Source: CAVUAT01 sp963739545
GTDB taxonomy: Bacteria; Actinomycetota; Thermoleophilia; Solirubrobacterales; 70-9
Direction: 5' to 3'
DNA length: 64,000 bases
NCBI GenBank assembly: GCA_963739545.1
Contig: CAVUAT010000014.1
Location: 186,001 to 250,000 of the forward strand
Positions 16,033-25,405 of this stretch are shown here, in pieces; within the stretch, counting starts at the first letter, position 1, and every line of letters begins with the position of its first letter. Under the pieces are notes generated by a model. That model was not told the origin of the DNA and made no database searches. It saw nothing but the letters and a program-made list of their open reading frames with translations. The position numbers and the translations under genes are program-made.

Positions 16033-16926
16033 ATGGCCAACGCGATCGAGATCAGGGGCGCGCGCAAGCGCTTCGGCGAGATCCAGGCCGTCGACGGCCT
16101 CGACCTCGACGTGCCGAAGGGAATCTGCCTCGGACTGCTGGGCCCGAACGGCGCCGGCAAGTCGACGACGATGCGGCTGCTGACCGGCCAGGCCGTCGCC
16201 GACGCCGGCGAGATCCGGGTCTTCGAGCACGAGCTTCCCGGCGACTCGAAGGAGGCGCGGGCGCGGATGGGCGTCGTCCCCCAGCTAGACAACCTCGACG
16301 TCGACGTCACGGTCGAGGACAACCTCGCCGTCTACTCGCGGCTCTACCGCGTCGCCGACGTGCCAGCGGCGGTGCAGGGAGGGCTTGAGCTCGCCCGGCT
16401 GACCGAGCGCCGCAAGGACGCCGTCGACGAGATCTCGGGCGGCATGCGCCGCCGCCTCCTGCTGGCGCGCGGCCTGCTGCATGACCCCGAGCTGCTGCTG
16501 CTCGACGAGCCCACCGTCGGCCTCGACCCGCAGATCCGCACCGAGCTCTGGTCGCTGATCGACAGCCTTCGCACCCAGGGCAAGACGATCCTGATGTCGA
16601 CGCACTACATCGAGGAGGCGGAGCGCCTCGCCGACGAAGTCGCGGTCATGGACCACGGCAAGGTGATCGCCCGCGCGACCCCCGCCGAGCTGATCGCCGA
16701 GCACGCCGGCGTGGAGACCGCCGAGGTCTACGGCCCGCCCGACCGCCTAGCCGAGGTGCGCGTGCTGGCCGAGAGCGAAGGGCTCGACGTGCGGCCCGCC
16801 GGGCCCGCGATCGCGATCGTCGGCTCGGAGAAGGCGTCCAACGGCGCCGTCCCCGACGACGCCATCCGCCGCGCCGCGACGCTCGAGGACGTGTTCGTGA
16901 AGTTGACCGGGGCCGAGGCGGAGTGA
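16033..16926 (+). CDS. ABC exporter ATP-binding protein (NodI/DrrA-like)
   Basis: 297 residues. Walker A GPNGAGKS, signature ISGGMRRR, Walker B LLLLDEPTVGLD and H-loop STHYIEEAE are intact. The variant signature and VVPQLDNLDVDVTVEDNL segment place it in the ABC-2 exporter class that includes NodI and drug-resistance DrrA. It powers the permease encoded next, whose start overlaps its stop (GTGA). Substrate unknown. Confidence 0.92.
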   Translation: MANAIEIRGARKRFGEIQAVDGLDLDVPKGICLGLLGPNGAGKSTTMRLLTGQAVADAGEIRVFEHELPGDSKEARARMGVVPQLDNLDVDVTVEDNLAVYSRLYRVADVPAAVQGGLELARLTERRKDAVDEISGGMRRRLLLARGLLHDPELLLLDEPTVGLDPQIRTELWSLIDSLRTQGKTILMSTHYIEEAERLADEVAVMDHGKVIARATPAELIAEHAGVETAEVYGPPDRLAEVRVLAESEGLDVRPAGPAIAIVGSEKASNGAVPDDAIRRAATLEDVFVKLTGAEAE

Positions 16927-17729
16927 ACACCGAAGCCGTTCCGGCTCCACCGCCGAGGAAGATGGGCCGCCTCGAGCGCGCCGCGATCCTCGGCGTGATG
17001 AGCCGCGAGGCCGCCAACTTCCGCACCTACTGGAAGGGGACTGCCTTCTCGAGCATCCTCGAGCCGATCGTCTACCTGCTGTGCTTCGGGCTCGGCCTCG
17101 GAGCGACGCTGATCGACGGGGTGGACGGACTCAGCTACGTCGAGTTCGTCGGCACAGGGATGGTCGCCACCGCCGTCATCTTCTCGAGCGCGCTACCGGC
17201 GATGTTCGGCACGTTCGTGAAGGAGCGCTTCCAGAACACCTACGACGCGATCCTCGCCGCACCCGTCGACGTCGAGGAGCTCGTCACGGCCGAGATGCTG
17301 TGGATCGGCATCCGCGCCGGGTTCTTCGGCTGCTTCCCGCTGATCGTCGCGATGCTGTTCGGCCTCAGCCCGGCGTGGGGGATGCTTCTGGTCCCGTTCT
17401 TCGCGTTCTTCACGGCGCTCGGCTTCGCGGCGTTCGGCATCTCCGTAGCCGCGAGCGTCGCCAAGATCGACCAGTTCAACTACGTGACCACGCTCGTGAT
17501 CACCCCCCTATTCCTCGTCGCCGGCACGTTCTTCCCGATCGACCAGCTCCCCGAGGGCGTCCAGGTCGCGGCGAACTTCAACCCGCTCTACCAGCTCGTC
17601 GAGCTGGTTCGCGCCTCCGCGTTCGGCTTCGAGGCCGCCGACTTCCTGCGCTTCGCCTCGCTGGTCGTCTTCGCCTTCGTGCTCTGGCGCATCGCCGTGT
17701 CTCGGATGACGAAGCGCCTGATCGACTAG
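16923..17729 (+). CDS. ABC-2 type permease
   Basis: 268 residues with six hydrophobic helices, an N-terminal cytoplasmic stretch and the ABC-2 segment ERFQNTYDAILAAPVDVEEL that precedes helix III in NodJ/DrrB-type permeases. LFLVAGTFFPIDQLPEGVQ matches the family loop before the last helix. Partner of the ATPase just upstream. It ends in CTAG shared with the stop codon of the convergent crotonase gene. Confidence 0.92.
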   Translation: MNTEAVPAPPPRKMGRLERAAILGVMSREAANFRTYWKGTAFSSILEPIVYLLCFGLGLGATLIDGVDGLSYVEFVGTGMVATAVIFSSALPAMFGTFVKERFQNTYDAILAAPVDVEELVTAEMLWIGIRAGFFGCFPLIVAMLFGLSPAWGMLLVPFFAFFTALGFAAFGISVAASVAKIDQFNYVTTLVITPLFLVAGTFFPIDQLPEGVQVAANFNPLYQLVELVRASAFGFEAADFLRFASLVVFAFVLWRIAVSRMTKRLID

Positions 17730-18658
17730 CGGCCGAGCCCGAAGTCGCCGAACTCCTCGTCGCGCTCGCGGACCGCTTCCTTGAAGCCCTTCTCGGCCGC
17801 GCGCTGCTGGAACTCGAAACCCTCCGGCGTGTGGCGGGCGATGCCGTCGAAGACGGTGCCGAGCGCCTGGGTGGCGGCGAGCCCCTGGGCGTAGAGCGCC
17901 TGGTTGACCAAGAGCTTGTGCATGACGAGCTGGTTGACGGGCAGCCTCGCGATCCGCTCAAGCAGCGCCTCGGTGCGCTCGTCGAGCTCCGGGGCCGGCG
18001 CGGCCTCGGTCGCGAGGCCCCACTCGACGGCGGTGGTCCCGTCGATCGAGTCGCCGGTCAGCAGCAGCCGCTTGGCCCGCGAGGGGCCGATCCGGTAGGC
18101 CCAGAGCGCGGTCGTCGGCACGCCCCACACCCGTGCCGGCGGGTAGCCGATCTTCGCCACGTCCTCGGCGACCAGCAGGTCCGAGCAGAGCGCCATGTCC
18201 GTGCCGCCGGCCACGCAGTACCCGTGCACCTTGCAGACGACGGGCTTCTCCGAATGGAACAGGCTCATGAACCCCCGCACGTTGCGGCTCATCATCTGGA
18301 AGTCGACCACTGGGTCCCAGGTGCCGTCGGGGTCGTGGTTCCGCGCCATCGTGGACGGATCAAGCGGCGAGCCCTCGGGCTGGCGGTCGGCGCCTAGGCC
18401 GTCCTCCATCTTTTCCGCTGAGGCCACCAGGTCGTATCCGCCGCAGAACCCCGTCCCGTTGCCCGCCAGGCAGATCACGTGGACCTGGGGGTCGAGGTTC
18501 GCGCGCTCGACGCAGGCCGCGAGCTCGCGCGGCATCTCGAGGGTGATCCCGTTGCCGCGCTCGGGGCGGTCGAGGGTGATGCGGGCGATCCGGCCGTCGG
18601 CCTCGTAGGTCATCGTCGTCAGCTCGGGCATCTTCAGCTCCTTGTGGTCAGCCGGCAT
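17726..18658 (-). CDS. Enoyl-CoA hydratase/isomerase (crotonase) family
   Basis: 310 residues. GRIARITLDRPERGNGITLEM-type N-terminus, the oxyanion-hole loop GNGTGFCGGYDLVAS and the second loop KVHGYCVAGGTDMALCSDLL are present. The common catalytic Glu pair of true hydratases is not obvious, so another crotonase activity is possible. The stop codon overlaps that of the ABC permease, and the start overlaps the end of the PLC-like gene by 11 nt, so it is probably co-transcribed with it. ATG GAG-like alternatives exist at MPELTTM. Confidence 0.88.
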   Translation of the reverse strand: MPADHKELKMPELTTMTYEADGRIARITLDRPERGNGITLEMPRELAACVERANLDPQVHVICLAGNGTGFCGGYDLVASAEKMEDGLGADRQPEGSPLDPSTMARNHDPDGTWDPVVDFQMMSRNVRGFMSLFHSEKPVVCKVHGYCVAGGTDMALCSDLLVAEDVAKIGYPPARVWGVPTTALWAYRIGPSRAKRLLLTGDSIDGTTAVEWGLATEAAPAPELDERTEALLERIARLPVNQLVMHKLLVNQALYAQGLAATQALGTVFDGIARHTPEGFEFQQRAAEKGFKEAVRERDEEFGDFGLGR

Positions 18659-20819
18659 CGGTTCTGCGGTAGCTCGGTAGGGCGTTTCGGTCCAGCCCGT
18701 TCTGCACCCGCGCCACCTCGATCAGGTCGCCGCGCTCGTAGAAGTCGACCGCGACGATGTTCGGCTGCAGCCCGCGCTGGGCGGCGCAGGCCGCGACACG
18801 GCCGTTGAGGACGCCGAAGGCGTTGACCTTCGCTGCGGTGGCCGGCGAGCGAGGGATCTGCTCGACCCAGTGGTTGATCTGGAACAGCGGGCTGCTGGGC
18901 AGGCCCCTGTTCAGCACGCAGCTCGCAGGCGGGTTCAGCTCGGGCGGGCTGTTGAAGGTGAACGGCGTCTCCTGGGTCAGCGCGAAGCCGTCGTGGTACC
19001 ACGTGATCGTCCCGCCGCCGTTGTCGGTCTCGGCCATCACGAACAGGCGCTTGTCGGACTCGATCAGCGAGCGCATGGTGGGGAATGGCCTCCCGGGCCG
19101 CCGCACGTAGGCGTAGCGGAGGATCCCGCTGGCCTCGAACACCTCCCTCGTCTCCTCCGGCGAGACGGCGTCCTCGATGAACAGGACGATGACCTCGTCG
19201 GGGTGGGTGTCGAGGAACTCGCGGAACCAGCCGAGGGCCTGCTCGAACTTCGTCGACCCGAGCTCGCAGACGACGTGGCACAGGTAGACGCCCCGCTCGC
19301 CCTCCTGCCCCGCGAACCGCCGGGTCACCCGCTGGAACGAGGCGACCGCCTCCGGCCCCATCTGGGCCTCGATCTCCTCGATGACCTTGCTGCGGTCCTC
19401 CCCCTCGAAGTCGGTGAGCACGGGGCCGCTGGGGCGCTTGATCCCCGGGTGGGTGTCGATCTGGAACCCGCGCACCCCGTCCTCGAGCTGCCGCTCGATC
19501 GGCAGCCGCTGGTTGGGCGTGAACCAGCCTGGGAGCTGCGCCGCCCCCATCGCGTTGTGCGTGGTGGGGAAGGTGACCTGGTCGAGCGCTCGGTCGCAGA
19601 GCTCGGCATAGCCGTTGCAGACCTTCACCGGCCCCTCCGGCCGGCTGGCCTCGCGACGCCTCTCGTTTGTGATCAGGAAGCCGATCGCAACCGCGCCGGC
19701 GACGATCATGCCGGCCGCGATCGCGGGGACCCGCCAGCTCGAGAGCCCCTGCGATGAGGAGCCCGCCGCCGTCACGCGATCGGTGCCCTCCCTCGCCTCC
19801 GGCGCGAGCGTCGCGGTCAGCTCGATCACCGCGTAGTAGATGGCCACAGCGCCCGCGAGGACGGCGACGATCTGCAGCGCCAGCGTCGGCTCCCAGAAGG
19901 CGAACGCTCCAGCGAGGCCGATCGCGACGGCGCGGCCCGCTCGCGCGAGCTTGCCCTGCGGAGTCCGGGTGACTGCGGCGATGGCGTTGCGCAGCCGCTG
20001 CAGCGGCTTCGGGTCCCCGGCGGCCATCGCGGCGCCGAGCGCGATCGCCACCACTCCCCCCAGCAACAGCCAGCGGGTGAGTCCGGCGGCGTAGGCGTCG
20101 AAGACCGCGGCGACGGCGTCGTGGGTCGTCTCGTCGTCGAACTTGCGAAGCAGCAGCGTGCGGGAGACGAGCAGCGCGACGAAGCCCACCGCCGCGGCCG
20201 TTCCGACGGCGATGCACCCGGTGATCGCCATCCGTCGCCTGTCGGCGGCGAGCAGGACGCCCCCGCCCAGCAGCAGGATTCCCAGCGGTGGAAGCACGAG
20301 GCCGAGGAAGCGGACGTCGTCCCCGAACCTGGCGGCGGCAAGCGCGGGCTTGCTGTCGGTGATCCGGACGATTCGCCGTCCGACGTCGTCGGGGATCTTC
20401 TTGGCAACCCCCGGCGAGGCCGCGCCGATCGCTCCGACGATCAGGTCGTTCACGTCCTGGACGGTCAGCACCAGCTCGTCGCGGTCCTTCGCGAACAGCG
20501 CCCGGTGCGCCTTCTCGACGCCCTGCCTGAAGATCCCCTTGAACGCGCCCGTCTCGAGCGCACCGCTGACCGCGCTCTGCAGCAGCGGCTGCGCGTTGAT
20601 CAGCTCGTCGGGCCCGACGTCGACGATCTGGTTGACGATGGGCTCGGCGAGCGCGTCGCGGACGGGCTCCTCGCGCACGGTGTCGGCGGCCGTGCGCGAG
20701 AAGCGATCGGCGTCATAGAGCTCGACCCGCGCATAGAGGGCGAAGCCGCCGACGAGCAGCAGGGCCGCGCCGAGCACGACCATCGCGATCGACGCGTAGC
20801 GCCTGGCGCCGGGGCTCAT
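18648..20819 (-). CDS. Polytopic membrane protein fused to a PI-PLC-like domain
   Basis: 723 residues. One helix at about 12-30, an extracytoplasmic region to about 165, then roughly five helices to residue 392 (LGLVLPPLGILLLGGGVLLA and others). From about residue 405 a phosphatidylinositol-phospholipase-C X-like domain begins with FPTTHNAMG, carrying the first catalytic His, and GVRGFQIDTHPG with the second. CNGYAELCDRALDQ introduces it with a Cys pair. Function is inferred as membrane-associated phosphodiester cleavage. It is divergent from the LigD-type polymerase gene, 45 nt away. Confidence 0.75.
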   Translation of the reverse strand: MSPGARRYASIAMVVLGAALLLVGGFALYARVELYDADRFSRTAADTVREEPVRDALAEPIVNQIVDVGPDELINAQPLLQSAVSGALETGAFKGIFRQGVEKAHRALFAKDRDELVLTVQDVNDLIVGAIGAASPGVAKKIPDDVGRRIVRITDSKPALAAARFGDDVRFLGLVLPPLGILLLGGGVLLAADRRRMAITGCIAVGTAAAVGFVALLVSRTLLLRKFDDETTHDAVAAVFDAYAAGLTRWLLLGGVVAIALGAAMAAGDPKPLQRLRNAIAAVTRTPQGKLARAGRAVAIGLAGAFAFWEPTLALQIVAVLAGAVAIYYAVIELTATLAPEAREGTDRVTAAGSSSQGLSSWRVPAIAAGMIVAGAVAIGFLITNERRREASRPEGPVKVCNGYAELCDRALDQVTFPTTHNAMGAAQLPGWFTPNQRLPIERQLEDGVRGFQIDTHPGIKRPSGPVLTDFEGEDRSKVIEEIEAQMGPEAVASFQRVTRRFAGQEGERGVYLCHVVCELGSTKFEQALGWFREFLDTHPDEVIVLFIEDAVSPEETREVFEASGILRYAYVRRPGRPFPTMRSLIESDKRLFVMAETDNGGGTITWYHDGFALTQETPFTFNSPPELNPPASCVLNRGLPSSPLFQINHWVEQIPRSPATAAKVNAFGVLNGRVAACAAQRGLQPNIVAVDFYERGDLIEVARVQNGLDRNALPSYRRTDAG

Positions 20820-20864
20820 CCAGGAGGCCCTGTCCCGTTCTCCATCCTGGGATTATCCCGTCGG

Positions 20865-21899
20865 ATGGCCAAGGAGCACACGACGATCGAGGCGGCGGGG
20901 CGCGAGGTGCGAATCTCGAGCCCGAGCAAGGTCTACTTCCCGAAGGGCCGGTCTGGAAATAGAGGCATCACGAAGCTCGACCTGGTCGAGTACTACCTCG
21001 CTGTGGAAAAAGCCGCCGTGGTACAGCTGCGCGAGCGGCCGGGGACGATGAAGCGCTTCGTCGACGGCGTCGAGGGAGAGTTCTTCTTCCAAAAGCGCGT
21101 GCCGAAGAACGCGCCGGACTGGCTCCAGACCGCGACGTTCACCTTCCCGAGCGGCCGGACCGCGACCGAGCTGGTCGCCAACGACGGAGCCCACCTCGCC
21201 TGGGCGGTCAACCTCGGCGTCATCGACTTCAACCCGCACCCGGTCAGGCGGGCCGACCTCGACTGTCCCGACGAGCTGCGGGTCGACCTCGACCCGACCC
21301 CCGGCGTCCGCTGGAACACGGTGCGCAAGGTCGCGATTTGCGTCAAGGAGGTGCTCGCAGACCACGGCCTCGTCGGGTTCCCGAAGACGTCGGGGTCGCG
21401 GGGCATCCACGTGAACGTCCGCATCGAGCCGCGCTGGGACTACGTCGAGGTCCGGCGCGCCGCCCTCGCCCTGGCGCGCGAGGTCGAGCGGCGCGAGCCG
21501 AAGCGCGCGACCAGCAAGTGGTGGAAGGAGGAGCGCCACGGCGTCTTCGTCGACTACAACCAGAACGCTCGCGACCGCACGATCGCCTCCGGGTACTCGG
21601 TCCGCCCCGTCCCCGACGCCCGCGTCTGCTGCCCCATCACCTGGGACGAGGTCCCGGACGTCGAGCCCGCCGAGCTCCGGCTCGACACCGTCCCGGACCG
21701 GATCGCGAAGTCGGGCGACCCCGCGGCCGACATCGACGAGCACGCCGGCTCGCTCGACCAGCTCCTCGAACTCGCCCGCCGCGACGAGGAGGAGGGCCTC
21801 GGCGACGCACCGTGGCCCCCGCACTTCCGAAAGCAGAAGGGCGAGCCGAAGCGCGTGCAGCCGAGCAAGGCGAGGGCCAAGCCGAAGAAGAAGTCCTAG
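20865..21899 (+). CDS. LigD-type NHEJ polymerase (PolDom)
   Basis: 344 residues, the stand-alone polymerase/primase domain of LigD. Starts MAKEHTTIEAAGREVRISS; catalytic acid pair Asp141 and Asp143 in LRVDLDPTPG, then GSRGIHVNVRI with the active-site His. It fills gaps during non-homologous end joining. The tail (SKARAKPKKKS) is basic. Its stop overlaps that of the convergent cupin. Ligase and phosphoesterase functions are on separate genes (22322 and 45019), and no Ku gene is in the window. Confidence 0.9.
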   Translation: MAKEHTTIEAAGREVRISSPSKVYFPKGRSGNRGITKLDLVEYYLAVEKAAVVQLRERPGTMKRFVDGVEGEFFFQKRVPKNAPDWLQTATFTFPSGRTATELVANDGAHLAWAVNLGVIDFNPHPVRRADLDCPDELRVDLDPTPGVRWNTVRKVAICVKEVLADHGLVGFPKTSGSRGIHVNVRIEPRWDYVEVRRAALALAREVERREPKRATSKWWKEERHGVFVDYNQNARDRTIASGYSVRPVPDARVCCPITWDEVPDVEPAELRLDTVPDRIAKSGDPAADIDEHAGSLDQLLELARRDEEEGLGDAPWPPHFRKQKGEPKRVQPSKARAKPKKKS

Positions 21900-22318
21900 G
21901 AGAGCTCCGGCGGCAGGGCCTGCGGCCCGTCCGGGTAGAGCGCCTCGAGCTGCTCAGGGGTCATCTCGAGCGTGTTGGCCGCCTCAGGCGGCGCGCCGAC
22001 GACGAGCCAGAGCTGGCCCGCCTCGGTGTCGTTGAAGAGCTGGCGGACGTGCTCGGGCTCGACCCACACGGTGTCGAGCGCGCCGAGCTCCAGCAGCTCG
22101 TCGTCGACGCGGAGCTTCCCCGCCCCCTCCAGCAGGACGTAGAGCTCGGCGGTCTCGAAGTGGCGGTGCTTGGTCGAGGCCTGGCCCGGCGCGAGGCGCC
22201 AGAGGCGGGCACCCAGCGTCTCGGCGCCGAGCTGCTTGGCGAAGTCGGTGTTCTCCACCCTCATCTGGTTCGAGGGACGCCAGTGGGCATCGCCGGCTCT
22301 CAACAGGCGGTAGGCCAT
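21896..22318 (-). CDS. Cupin-domain protein
   Basis: 140 residues. Single beta-barrel with LAPGQASTKHRHFETAELYV (metal-binding His pair and Glu) and a second motif around HVRQLFNDTEAGQLW. Similar single-domain cupins bind metal and act as small oxygenases, isomerases or sensors; the activity here cannot be told. It lies between the NHEJ polymerase and ligase genes, 3 nt upstream of the ligase stop on the same strand. Confidence 0.85.
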   Translation of the reverse strand: MAYRLLRAGDAHWRPSNQMRVENTDFAKQLGAETLGARLWRLAPGQASTKHRHFETAELYVLLEGAGKLRVDDELLELGALDTVWVEPEHVRQLFNDTEAGQLWLVVGAPPEAANTLEMTPEQLEALYPDGPQALPPELS

Positions 22319-22321
22319 CTC

Positions 22322-23290
22322 TCAGGTCAGCTGGTCCATGCCGCACTCGCGCGGCTTCTTGTCGTCGCGCCAGCGCACGATCTTGGAGCCGTGGCGGATG
22401 CGGCCTCCGCTGGTGTGGTCGTAGGTGATCTCGATCACGAGCTCGGGCCGAAGCTCGCGCCATTCGAGCTCGCGGTCGGTGTCCCAGCGGCTGGGGTCGC
22501 CGCTTCCGACGTCGCCGGTCTCGTAAGGCGCCAGCTTGGAGACCAGCTCGCGCTTCTCCTTCGCCTTCAGCCCCGACGTGTGGCCGATCGGCCTCAGCTC
22601 CACGCCGTCGTACAAACCCAGGATGAGCGATCCCACCGTGCCCTCCTCCTTGCCCGGCCGCCAGCCCATGATCACCACGTCGATCGTGCGGACGTGCTTG
22701 ATCTTCACCATCCCCTTTCGCTTCCCGGGGATGTAGGGAGCGTCGAGCTGCTTTGCGATCACGCCCTCGCCCGAGAACAGCCAGGGCTCGGCGGTCGTCA
22801 CGCTCTTGGTCAGGGGGGTCAGCTCGACGGAGCCCGACGCCGACTTCTTGCGGCCCGGCGCCGCCGCGATCAGCTCCTTCAGGGCCTCGCGGCGCTCCGA
22901 GAACGGCGCCTTCATCAGCTTGGTGCGGTCGATCGCGAGCGCGTCGAAGGCGCGAAAGAGCGCCGGGGTCTGCTGGGCCAGCATCTTCACGCGGGATTCG
23001 GCTGGGTGCAGGCGGGCCTGGAGCGAGTCGAACACCTCGCGGCCCTCGTCGTCGAGGATGACGAGCTCGCCGTCGATCACGTAGCGGCCCTCGGGGAGGA
23101 CGAGCTCCGGGAAGTAGCGCAGCAGAGGCTTCGCGCCGCGGGACTGCAGGAAGACCTTGTCGCCGTCGACGAAAGCGATCGCTCGGAAGCCGTCGTACTT
23201 CGGCTCGTAGGCCCACTCCTCACCCTCGGGCAGGACCTTGCGGGAAAGCGCGAGCTGGGGCTGGATCGGGGGCTTGAGCGGGAAGGCCAT
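22322..23290 (-). CDS. ATP-dependent DNA ligase (LigD ligase domain / LigC-like)
   Basis: 322 residues from ATG at 23290. Motif I EPKYDGFRA with the adenylated Lys31, YVIDGELVILD (motif III), GEGVIAKQLDAPY (motif IV) and MVKIKHVRTIDVV (motif V) are intact, followed by an OB-fold (GSLILGLYDGVELRPIGHTS). It seals strand breaks, probably in end joining with the nearby polymerase. An open frame extends further upstream, but MAFPLKPPIQPQLA is the family start. Its ATG overlaps CATG with the divergent region of lhgO. Confidence 0.92.
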   Translation of the reverse strand: MAFPLKPPIQPQLALSRKVLPEGEEWAYEPKYDGFRAIAFVDGDKVFLQSRGAKPLLRYFPELVLPEGRYVIDGELVILDDEGREVFDSLQARLHPAESRVKMLAQQTPALFRAFDALAIDRTKLMKAPFSERREALKELIAAAPGRKKSASGSVELTPLTKSVTTAEPWLFSGEGVIAKQLDAPYIPGKRKGMVKIKHVRTIDVVIMGWRPGKEEGTVGSLILGLYDGVELRPIGHTSGLKAKEKRELVSKLAPYETGDVGSGDPSRWDTDRELEWRELRPELVIEITYDHTSGGRIRHGSKIVRWRDDKKPRECGMDQLT

Positions 23291-23315
23291 GGCCCGCGAG
23301 TCTACGATCGCGGCC

Positions 23316-24479
23316 ATGAGCACGACCTCGAACCAGAGCGACGTCGTCGTCATCGGCGGCGGGATCGTCGGCCTCGCCGTCGCGCGGGAGCTGCTCGCGC
23401 GCGAGCCGGAGCGAACCCTGACGGTCCTCGAGCGCGAGCCCGACCTCGCCACCCAGCAGACGGGACACTCGAGCGGCGTCATCCACGCCGGCGTCTACTA
23501 CGAGCCCGGCTCGCTCAAGGCACGTCTCTGCGTCGAGGGCGCGCGGCTGCTGTACGAGTTCTGCGAGGCCCGCGGGATCGAGGCGCGGCGGGCGGGGAAG
23601 CTGATCGTCGCGAACCAGGAGTCAGAGCTCGGCCCTCTCGACCGGCTCGAGCGCCGGGCGACCGAGAACGGCGTGCCGGGCCTGCGCCGCCTCGAGGCCG
23701 GCGAGATCGCCGAGGTCGAGCCTCACGCCCGCGGGCTCGCAGCGCTGCACTCCCCGAACACGGGCGTCGTCGACTTCCGGGCCGTCGCGGCCGCGCTCGC
23801 CGCCGAGGTCCGCGAGGCGGGCGGGAGAATCGAGACCGGACGGGCGGTGACGGGCCTCGACTCGGACGGCTCCGGCGTCTCGGTCAGCGGGCCGGGGCGC
23901 GAGCCGCGTCGAGCCGGGTTCGTCGTCGCCTGCGCGGGCGCCGCCTCGGATCGCCTCGCCGTCGCCGCCGGCGCGCCCGCCGATCCGCGCATCGTCCCCT
24001 TCCGCGGCGGCTACCTGCGGCTGCGCCCCGAGCGCGCCGGGCTGGTCCGGGCCAACGTCTACCCGGTGCCAGACCCCGACCTGCCGTTCCTCGGAGCGCA
24101 CCTGACCCGGACCCATGACGGCGAGGTGCTGCTCGGGCCCTCCGCCCTGCTCGTCGGCGGCCTCGGCTGGCCGGGGACCTGGAGGGTGATGCGCCGCCAC
24201 TGGCGAAGCGGCGCGGCCGAGATCCGCCGCGCGGTCAGCCGCCGATCGTTCGTCGCTGAGGCGCGCCGCCTCGTCCCCGAGCTCGAAGCGGCCGACTTCG
24301 AACGCGGGCCGTCGGGCGTGCGCGCCCAGGCCGTCGACCGCGACGGGACCCTGGTCGACGACTTCGTCGTCCACGAGACCGAGCGCGCGCTGCACGTCCG
24401 CAACGCTCCCTCCCCCGCGGCGACCTCGTCGCTGGCGCTCGCGAAGCTGATCGCCGACCACGTCGAGCGACGGGCCTGA
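23316..24479 (+). CDS. lhgO: L-2-hydroxyglutarate oxidase
   Basis: 387-residue FAD enzyme. VVVIGGGIVGLAVARELL binds the FAD ADP moiety; HSSGVIHAGVYYEPGSLKA and RRAGKLIVA are typical of LhgO/L2HGDH, which oxidises L-2-hydroxyglutarate to 2-oxoglutarate. FRGGYLRLRPER and GPSALLVGGLGW follow in the substrate domain. ATG at 23316 is used; an ATG at 23289 is possible. Divergent from the ligase gene. Confidence 0.85.
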   Translation: MSTTSNQSDVVVIGGGIVGLAVARELLAREPERTLTVLEREPDLATQQTGHSSGVIHAGVYYEPGSLKARLCVEGARLLYEFCEARGIEARRAGKLIVANQESELGPLDRLERRATENGVPGLRRLEAGEIAEVEPHARGLAALHSPNTGVVDFRAVAAALAAEVREAGGRIETGRAVTGLDSDGSGVSVSGPGREPRRAGFVVACAGAASDRLAVAAGAPADPRIVPFRGGYLRLRPERAGLVRANVYPVPDPDLPFLGAHLTRTHDGEVLLGPSALLVGGLGWPGTWRVMRRHWRSGAAEIRRAVSRRSFVAEARRLVPELEAADFERGPSGVRAQAVDRDGTLVDDFVVHETERALHVRNAPSPAATSSLALAKLIADHVERRA

Positions 24480-24495
24480 AAGGCGAGCTGAAGGG

Positions 24496-25368
24496 CTAGA
24501 GGCCGCCCAGGGAGGCGAGGTCCTGCAGCCGCCCGATCAGCTGCTCGATCGGCTGGAAGCCCCCGCCCTCGGGCGGCTCGACCGTGACATCCGCGCCGAC
24601 GTCCGAGATCTCGGCGTCGAGGGTGACGGCCCCGCCGCTGATCTGACCGACCGCCTGCTGCTGCGCGAGCGGGACGGTGAACGGGAGCTGCAGGCGCAGG
24701 CGCCGGATCGTCTTGTCGTCATAGGCCACCCAGGCCTCGATCGGGCCCGAGCCGGCACCCGCGGCCAGCGCCTCGACCAGCCGCGGCGCGCCGACCGCGG
24801 CCGCCAGCGCCGCGAGGTCCTCGCCCGCCGCCTTGGCGTCGAGCGTGCCCTCGATCAACTCGGTGTCGGTCCCGCCGACCGACTCGGACCCCGCGTACTG
24901 CGGGTTCTTGAACCACCCCGCGACGTCGAGGCCCAGTCCGCCGGCCGCGGTGCCGCCCTGAAGCAGGGAGTCCTCGATCTCCGCGGTCAGCTCGGGGCCG
25001 ACGCGATAGTTCTCGCCGAAGAAGACGACGTAGGCGTCGTCGCCGGTCGAGACCAGGTCCACGTCCAGGCCGAAGCCCGCGACCTCGGCGTCAGTGGTGA
25101 AGTCGAAGCTCGGCAGCCCGCCCGCCTCGTCGAGCGCGAACTCCCCCTCCGCCGAGACCGTCGTGGTGCCCGCCAGCGGCGACGAGCCTTCGAGCACGAC
25201 GTTCAGGTCGATGTCCGCGTCGCCGCTGGTGGCCGGGTTGGCGACGGCGGTCGCGAGCAGCTCGGCGGGCGGCTCGGCCGGAGGGTCGCGGTCCTCGTCT
25301 CCCCCGCCGCACGAGGCGATCACGGCCGCGCAGGCAAGGACGGCGGCGGCTGCAGGGGGGCGGTGCAT
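24496..25368 (-). CDS. LppX/LprG-like lipoprotein
   Basis: 290 residues. Signal peptide ends in lipobox VIASC with Cys20 as the lipidated residue. After an acidic/proline linker the chain shows TFAL-like beta strands (ADIDLNVVLEGSS, DAYVVFFGENYRV, KTIRRLRLQLPF) in the pattern of LppX/LprAFG lipid-carrier folds. Probably anchored outside the cytoplasmic membrane. The family match is by pattern only. Confidence 0.7.
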   Translation of the reverse strand: MHRPPAAAAVLACAAVIASCGGGDEDRDPPAEPPAELLATAVANPATSGDADIDLNVVLEGSSPLAGTTTVSAEGEFALDEAGGLPSFDFTTDAEVAGFGLDVDLVSTGDDAYVVFFGENYRVGPELTAEIEDSLLQGGTAAGGLGLDVAGWFKNPQYAGSESVGGTDTELIEGTLDAKAAGEDLAALAAAVGAPRLVEALAAGAGSGPIEAWVAYDDKTIRRLRLQLPFTVPLAQQQAVGQISGGAVTLDAEISDVGADVTVEPPEGGGFQPIEQLIGRLQDLASLGGL

Positions 25369-25405
25369 CGTCAGCGCAGGCTAGTCAGTGGAGGCTGCGT
25401 GCGAC

